Below, one piece after another: positions 30,646-41,600 of a DNA stretch of 64,000 nt. The stretch comes from Sycon ciliatum (taxonomy: Eukaryota; Porifera; Calcarea; Leucosolenida; Sycettidae): the NCBI RefSeq assembly GCF_964019385.1, contig NC_088649.1, positions 17,643,361 through 17,707,360 of the forward strand. The letters are read 5' to 3'. The stretch's first letter is position 1. Each line of letters starts with the position of its first letter. The notes under the pieces were generated by a model. It searched no databases, was not told where the DNA came from, and saw only the letters and a program-made list of their open reading frames with translations. Position numbers and translations under genes: made by a program.

Positions 30646-31231
30646 CGGGTCTACTCTCCATATAACGTAATCTCTGGGACCACGCACAAATTATGTTATA
30701 TCGAGAGTTATGTTATGTAGAAAAGAAAACCGTGTGTAAATACAAGATGTACCTCAAAATGAAGGGTATTACAAAGCGGGTTTAACCGTGCAAACATATA
30801 CACACTGTACCACCATCGACATTAGATACCATCAATGCCGCAGAATATATGCACAATAGGACTAAACTGGCTAGCTACGGCTACAGCTTGATCGTACCGC
30901 GCACGTGAATCTACGTTGTATCGAGCGTGCGCACGTCGGGGACCGCGCCACAGGGTGCGTTATGCCGAGGTTTACGTTATGTAGGACTAAACTGCCTAGC
31001 TGCAGCTACCGCTTGATCGTACCGTGCACGTGAATTTATGTTGTATCGAGAGTGCGTAGGTCGGGGACCGCGCCGTAGCGTGTGTTATGTCGAGGTTTAT
31101 GTTATGTAGGATTTTGTTGTGTAGAACAAAATTTGTATGGGAGTGATGCTGTTTCGGCACGGGATTTGATTATTTTACTTACTAGCGAGGTTTATGTACA
31201 AGTGAGAGTTGTTATATCGAGAGCAGACCTG
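30646..31231. mobile_element. Pogo/Tigger-like element with tandem duplication inside
   Basis: The left end CGGGTCTACTCTCCATATAA and right end, reversed, CAGGTCTGCTCTCGATATAA match. TA lies on both sides. The interior contains two direct copies of a 126-bp unit (about 30858-30983 and 30984-31109), each with CTTGATCGTACCG and GTCGGGGACCGCGCC. Non-autonomous. Confidence 0.72.
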
Positions 31232-32160
31232 TAATGCTTTCTCCGTAATCTCTTTGAATGATCCGCGATCTATTGACCATGTACCAGTGCTTGTTTCCTG
31301 TACACACTTTTAGCCGCGTACGAACATTTTTAACTTTCCTACACATTCACCGTACATCGTACGCTAACGTTCTAGCTTTCGTACGCATTTGCGGAGCACC
31401 GTACATCGCACTTAGCTTCCCGTACAGTTCAGCGATAAACACGAGGAGGTAAAGTAAATTCTATGAGGATGCGTAGCTGACTTCAGCCTTTCTGGTTCAA
31501 TTTGGATTGTCACGGTGTTAACTGAACATAGATGAGAAAGGATATCTACATTCAAGAACATAGGCCGTTCTACAGCGGTAAGCCATTGGCACCGTCAATT
31601 CTTTATTTCTACTTGGGCAACCATTTTGATCAGGTGAGAGGGAGAGAGCGATTGCGGGTACAATATTAGTTCGTGTATTAACTATTAATCAGTATTAAAG
31701 GGGACGTCCATAATTATCGATCTTTTACAGAGAAAAAGTTTCGCTTATGGGTGGGTGGGTCAAAGGGAGTTTCGTTTTGAAAAATATCGATATGTGAGAC
31801 ATCAAGGCATCGCATTCTTGATGTCAAGTCGATCTATTCTTCGCTCGGGGGGGGGGGGGGGGGGGGGGGAGTGGGGGAGGGTCCTAACTAAACTTTTTCG
31901 TTGGGTGATAATTATCAAAAATACCGGATGGCCCCTAAATTGAGTAACGGATTATGCCGGCGGTTGAATACCTGCGGGCGTTACGATAAGCCCCAGCCTC
32001 CAGGTACTTCACGCTCTGCTTGAGAAGCTGTCAAATGTAATAGTGGAAGGGTCGCATCAGGTGACTCATTACCATCACTGATGCTACATACACGCGGGGT
32101 GACTCTGTGAGATGAGGCCGTTCAACACCTAGTGGTAGAAGTAGGCCGCTGAATATAGAT
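31232..32160. other. Intergenic stretch, poly-G run
   Basis: A run of about 20 G lies near 31849-31869. I see no gene or recognised repeat otherwise. Confidence 0.4.
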
Positions 32161-32179
32161 TTTTTTATATTTTTTTACT

Positions 32180-32211
32180 GTATCAGTATGACATACTGAT
32201 ACAGTAAAAAA
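32180..32211. repeat. Short perfect palindrome
   Basis: TACTGTATCAGTATG is followed by CATACTGATACAGTA. It lies 60 nt left of the large foldback element. Confidence 0.8.
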
Positions 32212-32584
32212 TACATTGTACGTATGTACACACACTATAACTCATAATCACAAGGTGATCGTAGAGGCATTAAACGGGAAGTTAAGGCAAACATTAAAAT
32301 TTCACCAGTTGTAGTGTTCGGGGTGCTGAGTCGAATGGTCGTGGTCCGAGGAAGCTGAGACGCTCCCTTCCTACTTGAATCCCAATCGAACTCGCGCACT
32401 TCCACCGAAACTGGGTGACTGCGCCCTACTAGATGGGGATTTGTATGCAAAATGTCACTAAAAGCGCCATTTCGTTCTTATAAAAGCATGGATGACCGCG
32501 ATTGGTCCATATGTTGTAGTCATTTGGACGCTGAGTCGATTGGTTTTGGTCCGAAAAGGCTGCGATGCAGCGTTCCTCCTTTAA

Positions 32585-33628
32585 GGCGGCAGACTACCCA
32601 AAAATTCGCTGAAAAATCGAATTTGTAAATTCATATTGAGTGCTACGTCAGTTAAAAGAGCATGAATAGCTGCAAATTCTCTGAAAATTGTGTCCCTATC
32701 TGACCAGCCGTTCAAGAGTTATGGCCGAAAATGTGCCCTTGCAAGGAAAGATTTTTTTGTTGCATGCTGTCATTTGTTGGCAGCACTGTATTTGAATGTG
32801 AGCAGACCGTGCGCAACTTGTCGTATTATGGAAACACGCGAAAGTGTGCAGAATTTTGCCCCAAGTCCAAAAAAGTCCAAAAAATCACGTTAAAAAACCA
32901 CGTATTGGGCTGCACGGCGGCGGGCGAAGCCCGCCGCCGTGCAGCAGGACTTTTGCCAGCACCCTCGTGACGTTGCAGATATGTGGCTTGATTATTGTAG
33001 TTGACGTTGATTTAGTGACTTTGGCAAGTTTGAGTCGTGTCAAGAAGTCAGGTAGGATTCAGTACTAGGCAGTAGTGACACGTGAGTGGCAGTCTTTGCC
33101 GGTTTCTGAGGGCATCCTGGATTTGGTGTGCAGCGCTGTGGAAATGGCTTGCTGTGGAGGTCCCAGCACTGGATGTTGTATCAAAGGTACGACCTCGTAG
33201 CACACCCTAAACCTAAAAAATTCAAAAATTGACTTGGGTCTGTGGGAGTCCGCGAGAGAACGCCCACTCGTTCCGTTGTGACAGATTCCAGGGCCACGTT
33301 GAGGGGCCCTACCCCACCACCCATGGCTGCTTCTGGACTTGTTTTAGGTTTGGGTCCCGCGCACGGACAGAATGGGCACGAAAATGTGAAAAAATGTAAA
33401 TGCATTTGTTTGACTCCTGGGTGGCTCGCACACCGTGGCACTATGCCGGAAATTTGAGTTTTTCCGGCCTGGAAAGCCTGTCAGTGAGGCGCAAGAACTT
33501 GTAAATCATGTCCTGAGGGCCAGCATAGTGGCAGGAGTGTGTGGTCAAAATTTCACTCAAATCCACTGAGAAACACCAAAGTTACGGTCAATTGAATGCC
33601 ATATGAAATTTATGGGTAGGCTGCCCCC
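32585..33628. mobile_element. TTAA-target DNA element copy 2, uninterrupted
   Basis: TIRs GGCGGCAGACTACCC and complement GGGTAGGCTGCCCCC, TTAA at 32581-32584 and 33629-33632. The 1044-bp body is collinear with 10533-13977 minus its three insertions. The opposite arm of the enclosing foldback reads straight through this site, giving an internal empty-site control. Short open frames have no recognised domain. Confidence 0.87.
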
Positions 33629-33757
33629 TTAATCCCAATTGAACATGGTTGAACAAGCGGTCACGTGCTCCTGCGTACGCCAGTCACCTGGTCACCGTGC
33701 CTGCAGGGTACAACTTACTAGCCTGTTTGACCTTTTTTGGGTGCAGTCCTGTATTTT

Positions 33758-34010
33758 TTTGTATTGTATTTTATTTTATTATTTTACTTGGGCATTCCCA
33801 ACAGACCCTAAGGTCTTCTTACAGGGTGCCCAAGATGAATGAAATTGTTAAGTTCCTGGCGAAATGAATTGGGGATATGATTTGTGCGAAGGGATTCGGG
33901 AAGCGCATTAAAGCGGTCAGCACCAAGGAATGAAATAGATCAATATCCAGCTTGAGCTTGCACAATGGGTAAGGAAAGGGAATAATTGACTTGGCCGCGG
34001 GTTACTCTGT
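33758..34010 (-). pseudogene. LINE 3' end in the foldback loop
   Basis: Minus-strand frame DRFNALPESLRTNHIPNSFR followed by QELNNFI shows the RFNxLP..FRQEL C-terminal LINE signature. The 3' tail GTTGGGAATGCCCAAGTAAA then AATAAAATAAAATACAATAC matches the tail at 9438-9545. Confidence 0.65.
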
Positions 34011-34497
34011 CTGTGTGAGCGCAGTCACGGTGAAGGGGGCAACGGGGGGGGGGGGGGTCCTGTCACTCGAGTTGAACTCGAGTTGAACCTTGGTGTGAAA
34101 GTTGTCGCCCGCTGGCGTGGTGACCAGGTGATTTGGGCACCCAGGAGCACGTGACCGATTGTTCAACCATGTTCGATTGGGAATAAAGGAGGAACGCTGC
34201 ATCGCAGCCTTTTCGGACCAAAGCCAGTCGACTCAGCGTTCAAAAGACTACAACATATGGGCCAATCGCGGTCATCCGTGCTTTTATAAGAACGAAATGG
34301 CGCTTTTAGTGACATTTTGCATACAAATCCCCATGTAGTAGGGCACAGTCACCCAGTTTCGGTGGAAGTGCGCGAGTTCGATCGGGATTCAAGTAGGAAG
34401 GGAGCGTCTCAGCTGTCTCGGACCAAGACCATTCGACTCAGCACCCCGAAGACTGCAACTGGTGAAATTTTAATTTTTGCCTCAACTTTCCCTTTAA

Positions 34498-35201
34498 TCA
34501 GCGAGTATTTTTTTACTAGAACCACGTAAACCCGTCATGTGTGGCCATGAATACGGGGAGTGGTGGCGTGGTCGTGTCAAGAAGGTTGTATGCAAGTAGT
34601 GGTAGCACCGATCTCAAAGCGGCGCTATCCTGAGTGATGAGCCCGCAAATTGTGAGGTAGAATGGGAAAAAATCTTTTGCAGTAAATAGCTATAGATAGA
34701 AATATGGAAAAAAAAGTTATAGTGCCGTTAATAACCTGAAATATAGCCGGACACAGCAGGAAAATATTGGAATTCCCCGAAGCCGGCTACAATACAGGAG
34801 GTTCATGTAAGAACCCTTATAATACAGACTTGTAACGTGTTACAATCATAAACAAAGGTCACGCTTTGTGCTTGGCATGTGAGGAAAGGAGCTCCCAAAA
34901 GGCTCATTCTTTACAGGGAAACCTAGAAATCCGGGTAGGTGTCAAGGCGCAGGCACGGTATGATTGAGGAATACAGATCGTGTACATCTAGTTGGTTGAC
35001 TGGATTTGAGGTCCGCAGACACTGCGGTTTCGAATAGAGAATATCTGTGAAGATGTCACAGGAACAGTCATCCAACATCTTAATTGCCCAACGGTTATTA
35101 ACTCCATCAAGTTCCGTCTAGCTAAACAGGAAATCGCTTTTTGTTTTGTTTTACAGGTCCGTGGAGGTGCATGAAGAACTACTCGTTGAATCAGCGGCAG
35201 G
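34498..35201 (+). other. Upstream region of gene B
   Basis: No recognised gene. It ends in the gene B signal-peptide exon. A possible 5' untranslated exon border (TTTTACAG at 35149-35156) precedes the ATG. Confidence 0.35.
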
Positions 35202-35401
35202 ATGTTTCACGTGATATTGCTTGGAGTCGTGCTAGCATGCGGCGGCCTGGCTACGTCAATGACACCGTGCTTGCGAGTGGTTTCCGAGAAGAACCTACTA
35301 CTTCATTCACAGGGGCTGCTTCCTTTGGATGACTGCTCAGCTCGCGATCTCACGGCGTTTCCAGTGATCTCACCTAGCGAAAGGCGAAGTGTAACACGTT
35401 T
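35202..35401 (+). CDS. Gene B exon 1: signal peptide and LRR N-cap
   Basis: ATG 35202 opens MFHVILLGVVLACGGLATS, a clear signal peptide, followed by PC, then DC..RDLTAFPVIS, a pattern shared with gene C (DCISRGLTSFPQIS). Ends TT before GTAAGT in phase 2. Confidence 0.82.
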
Positions 35402-36742
35402 GTAAGTATACAAGAACGCGCTTTGGATAGTTGTATGTGGCTTCCAAACGGGGCGACACAGTTATCATCAATGGTGTGGTCTATATGGCCACATATATGC
35501 ATACATCAATCCCAGTCATCGCCTCAATCTGTCAATGATGTGATCTTTGTGAAGGCAGACGAGTGATATGTACCAGGAGAGACTGTTCGTCTTAGGTCTC
35601 CAGTAATCAAACGTTACACGCTACAGAACATCTTTCTAAGATAACGCCTTTCTCGATATCGAGAGAAAGGCCAAATGTTAGCGCAAGTGCACAGGATGAT
35701 TTGCGGTATTTGACTGAAACGGAGAAAATACATCTTGAGGTTTGAATTCCCCAACATAGCCTTGTGTGGGCACTTCCTTGAGGATTCTAATACTTGTCAA
35801 GGAGCATCATGCCCTTTTCTGACAAATGTGCACATGTCTCCATGATGTATGTACGTGTTTGCAAGACTTAGGTTCAGTTTGGTTGGCATTTTCGGAATGT
35901 AAATGACATCCATTCCCCAAAAAGAATCATTTTAAGCGATTCCCATTCTGGAATGACCAAACTGGGACCAAGCAAACGGATTATTTTGACCAAGCAAACG
36001 GGCAAGAGTGATTCCTAGGGATTCCCTTTCTGAAATGCGACCAATCAACCAAACGCAAACTTCCTCATCGGAGTGTACACAACTCAATGATCCGAAATGT
36101 TGTCTTTGTTTTCTGCAGGCGGCTGGAAAATAGCCAACTCTTCATCGATGATACCAATACCTTCCAGCACTTTAGCTCATTGGAGTGGGTGTAAGTTGAA
36201 TTGCCCAGCAACTACTACACTGTCTGCCAACAATACGGGTATTTATGCAATTTAGAATGCCCTTTTCAAGGTTCCATGGCCAAGAGGGCAGCTTCCCCGT
36301 GAAGTTAGACCAGTCGATCGGGCTCGAGTCTATAATAGTATTATACAAAGTAACTTCGTACAAAATACCTACAGTCTATTCATTGGAAACTGGCAACCTA
36401 ACTTTTTGATGTATCCTGCACATAGTTGTAGATATCGTGAAAACAACAGTACTAGTACATCCTGCATTGTGTGACCCTTGCAATTACTCCTTGCAACATT
36501 AAGGCCAGGCAAGTTCGAGAACCGGAAATAGAAATTCAGCCAGGTTTTACCAAATTGGGACAGGTATGCCATGGCGATATTTGTGGAGAAGCAGATCCCA
36601 AACCCAGATTTTTGAGATTTTAAGTGGGTTTTTGATCCTCAATTTGGCCCAAATCGGATTTTCAAAAGCCGGCGTGACAGTTTCCAATGAATGGACTGTA
36701 AGGATCTATCTCTCTCGCTGTCTCTCTCTCTCTCTCTGTCTA

Positions 36743-36824
<82 letters not shown>

Positions 36825-36854
36825 CTTCACTCACTCTCTCTTCCTCTCTCTCTC

Positions 36855-36897
<43 letters not shown>

Positions 36898-38574
36898 TTC
36901 TCTGTCTCACTCTCTGTCTCCTCTGTTTCTTAGTCTCTCCTTCTGTCTGTCCCTCTCTGTCTGTCTGTATCTCTTTATCTGTTCGTCTGTCTGTCTCTCT
37001 CGCTCTCTTTTTCTCTCTGTATCTCTCGCTCTATTTCTCTGTATGTATCTCTCGCCTCCAGCTATACAATCTCTTCTCTCCTGTCCCGCATTCCCTGGTA
37101 CATAATAATAAAAATAATAATCTATCTCTCGTTTCTCTCTATCTCCCTGTCCAAGCTAGCTTAAGCAGGTTAATCTCATTTTAATTGAATACTCGTTTTT
37201 CATATTGCATTCAGGAATCTGTCAAGGAACATCATTCCCACTTTGAATGACGGATTGCTCGATCCCATAACGTACCTAAGAAACCTGTAAGTATGGTTTG
37301 TTTGTTAGTGTTTATTTGAATTCGGATAGCTCAACAGTACAGAAGTACAACTACAAAGAGTACCGAATAGAAGGCCCCGAGAACGGGAAACCAAAAAGAA
37401 AAAAAGCGTTTCCTCTAGTGGTTTTATTGAAAGTGTATCTCGCTTTATAGGGTACCTCACTTCAAACTCTCCAACTACGGTCTCTTCGCTGCATATGTTC
37501 ACTTCACTTCCAAAAAAAACAAATAATATTAGATATAAATTGAATGCACCAAATTTTCGGGCATGGCCCATCTTCAGGGTGAAAAAGAAAACCATTCAAT
37601 GGAGTCTGCGAGTGCTTAGAAAAGTGTATCTCGCTGTTATTTCTAACACCTTTCTATTTACAGTACTTAAACTTCAGTTTCTTTGGTTGTATCCTTAGTT
37701 CCGTATTTTTTTCGCACTGATGATAGGAACAAGAAAATAAATTATGGGTTTTCAATAATATTTTTGTTATAATATACACAGTAAATACATGTCAAACAAG
37801 TAACGTAGTTGCGTGATGTCTGCGTGAGTGATCGATGTTCCAAATACACATGTGACCAGGACGCAAACCTGCAAGAACACAGATATAAACACTCAGCCAG
37901 GCTGCTCCCAAAATAATACTCTCAGATGTTGATAGCATTTTTAAATGTCATCAAAACCTGTGCTTCCATCTAGACCATCTAGACCTACGTTACGCGTGTG
38001 CGGTTTTGCGCAATTTTATTGTATACGTAGGGAATTGTTTCGTGGATTGGTATGTCTCTGCATGATTGCCATTTGGCATCTGACAGAGATGCCTGGCAGT
38101 CACACTGTGCATCTACTGCTTACACAGCTGCATAATGCCGTTTATTATTTTAATTTTATTTTTAGTATACTAAATGTGGAAGAGAAAAGGACATATGGAT
38201 ACGAGTTAAGAGTAACTCTCCATCACTGTAACATGATACTATATACAGTCAGAAAGTGCAATAACTAGGCACAAAACTGACAGAGTACTGAAACATTCGA
38301 CGTCCTGACACCTAGCTTCAACACATCTCCAGAGCGCTAACCGTAGCGCTACGGAGATGTGTTGAAGCTAGGTGTCAGGACGTCGAATGTTTCAGTACTC
38401 TGTCAGTTTTGTGCCTAGTTATTGCACTTTCTGACTGTATAATAGTATCCAGTTACAGTGATGGAGAGTTACTCTTAACTCGTATCCATATGTCCTTTTC
38501 TCTTCCACATTTATTTATGGCTCAACATCTGAGTTTCAAATTTAGTATACTAGTATTATTTTTTCGGCAACGCA

Positions 38575-38609
<35 letters not shown>

Positions 38610-41600
38610 GGGAATTATTGACATGATGTTTGCTCTGATTGACCTTTCATGTTCTGTACAGTGATGTGTCCAACTGTTTGATACGAACTATTGCACCAAG
38701 TGCCTTTGCCAAGAATACCCGTCTGTTATACTTGTAAGTATGCTGTGCCTTTCCCCCAGGAGACAAATGCAATCAACATGAATGTTGTGATCCAAAGAAA
38801 GATTTAAATCAGCCTATTCCATTAGCTTGTATACATTCCGTGTGGGGATATAATTTTCACATCGACTTGAGCCGTCATGAATGCTGTCGGGAGCCGGAAA
38901 ACCTCCTGAGTCATTTTCACAACTAGCTGCACAAACACAACTAAGATATAGATGTGGTGAAGTGAAAACAACATCGAAACTCTACTTCAAGAGGTAGTTT
39001 TTTTACCGAAGTGCGCCGTTCTTGTACCCAGACTTTTACACGATTTCCTCTCCATTCAGAGCATCATATCTTTTATTGAATTCGTATGTTATTTTAACTC
39101 TGTTAGCGTCCTTGATAGACCTTGACCCTTGGGGTATCCATTGGATAAAAGCACCAAAAAATGAAAAGAAATAGGAAAGGACCAATAGGTTACGAGTAAC
39201 GCCCTCAACGAGTTTTGCCTTTCGTCTTTCTGAGGATTAATGCTATTGGCTCAACATCCGAGTTTATATGTTTGATACGATGATCCAATATCAATTTAAT
39301 TGTGTTTCTTACAGGGATATGAACTTCAACCAACTCGATATTCTACCCCAAAACGTGTTTGGAAGCCTACCTTTCCGTGCGTAAGTGCTATCTGCATGCG
39401 AGTAGAATGTGTGAGCTATTCCGTCCATGCTTGTAGGTACATGTACATGTGCGCTTACAAGGGCTGCGTTCGTTTTTAGCTACCTGGTAGAGTAGAGCAG
39501 AGTCACTCTGCCGATAGTGGTAGATGGTAGAGGCAAGTGTACGAACGCTGTTCTACCAGATCTAGTAGTTTACACGATGTGTACGCGAAATGTTTCCTTT
39601 TTGTATGGAGTAGTGTACAAATCCTTGATCTTGTTGGAAATCCCGTAGCTCTACCACCTTCTACCGGATTCTACCAACTTTTTCCCTGTAGAGTCGGTAG
39701 AGGAAAGTAGAATCTACCTTTTTGAGTAGAGTGTTTTTTCAAAAAACGAACACCTCTACCGAAAGCAGTAGTTTCTACCCAAATCTGTAGATCAAAAACG
39801 AACGCCCCCTTTGGCCTCGACCAAATATGTTAAAAAAAGAGCATATTACGCTCGTCGCATAACAGCGAAAACGTCCATAATATGCCAACGGCTTAGCAAG
39901 ATATGCAAACAGATATGCCAAAATATGCTCGACTTTTTTCAGAAAGTGCAGATCATTTCAGTAAAATTACACCCTTATCGATGGGCTGGTTGGCGATCGG
40001 TTCCAGTTCTCGTACACTTTGAAACATCGTACAGCTATGCATATGCTTGACCCTTGCCTACTGTAGTTGCATTTCAGTGCCATTCCAAATTCATCCAAAA
40101 AAGGCATTTCTGAACGCATTTTTGTCCATAATATGAATGTTTTGTCCTCATTTTCTTCAGAACATTGAATTATATGCTGGCTTCATTCCAATATTCCCTT
40201 TGTCGCTCAATGTGCCATAGCCATAATGAACTGTCTCACAAAATATGCGGAAATATGCGCAAGCATTTTAGGTCCTGGATTAGCGCTCACATGTTTGCAT
40301 GTGCTTACGGGTGTATGCAACGCAATTTCAACATGGTGTTGGTGAAAGGGGCGTGATAGAAAATGTTTTCAGGAATACCGCCTGTATTTGATTCTCAATC
40401 CATGTTGTGGTTAGATCATAGAAGACAGGTGTAGTTCAGCGCTTGTCAGTGACATTTTACAGACATCACTAGATTCCCAGGCCCGGACTGACATACAAGA
40501 GTGATCCTCCCTTCCGCATTCCTTTTTTCTTCTTTTTTATTTTGTATTTTTACGGATGCATGTATTTATGACTGGGAGATACATGTCTAGCACACTTCGT
40601 GAACAAACGAGAGTTCTCATTGTCGTTGCCGTCTCTTCACTCTCCACCACTGACTACTAGCATCAATAGCATAATATGCCTCAATACTTTGACAAGTATT
40701 GCTAGACAACTTGTTCCATTCTCAACCTCAGGAATCTTGTTTGGCTCGGAGCGTGTCTGTAAAATAGCACAATGTTTCTTTCCTGTTTGTGCAGACACAT
40801 AGATCTCCTAGGCAATCCGCTTGTGACCGACTACAGACTCTGCTCGGCACTCTACAGCTATAAGGCATTTGTGTACCGTCTAGAGAGTGATATACAGCAG
40901 AAATTCGGACAACCCGGTCTCGTTCACACTCCGGGTACGTATTACTTCTGTCGCGTCTGTGCGTATGGGACGGATATATCCGTCAGGAATGATACTGTGC
41001 ATGCTGAGGTAGCCTAACCTTCTACATCAGATGCACTACTAGCAAATGCACTCTTGCTACTATTATTAGGTGACGTTTAAGGGGTGTTCGTTTTTGATCT
41101 ACAGGTTTGGGTAGAAACTACTTCTTTGGGTAGAGGACTAGAGGTGTTGTTTTTAAAAAAAAAAATCTTCTCTGAAAGGTAGATTCTACTTTCCTCTACC
41201 GGCTCTACTAGGGAAAAGTTGGTAGAATCCGGTAGAACTTGGTAGAGCCACGGGATTTATACACAACTCCATCCAAAAAAGGAACATTTCACGTACATAT
41301 CGTGTAAACAACTAACCCCCAAATCCTGTAGAACAGCGTTCGTGTACTTGCCTCTATCTTCTATCTCTATCGGTAGAGTGACTCTACTCTACTCTACCAG
41401 GTAGCTAAAAACGAATGCAGCCGAACAGACAAGGAAGCATATCAGGGGTTCTATGGACTATGTTATTTTTTTCATTACTACGGCAGAGTCTTCTGTACTG
41501 CTGGACATTGATTGCAGGAAATATGGGCTTTGGAATTGATGAATTTGCATGGTCTTCAATTCTTATCTCCTTGTGCGTCCAGTCACGCTCCAATGTGTTG

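Larger units (their letters stand above)
32274..34493. mobile_element. 2.2-kb foldback element with TTAA duplication
   Basis: Long inverted arms (about 32274-32580 plus 33631-33725 on the left, 34076-34493 on the right) run from ACGGGAAGTTAAGGC through GTGAAATTTTAAT, GTCGAATGG, CACTTCCACCGAAACTGGGT and CCAATCGAACATGGTTG. TTAA flanks both ends (32270-32273 and 34494-34497). The left arm is split by a TTAA element (32585-33628) and the loop holds a LINE 3' end (33758-34010). No transposase. Confidence 0.85.

Noticed and set aside
30858-31109. CRISPR-like or satellite array
   Set aside because: Only two units, within a TIR-bounded element of an animal genome; no spacers.
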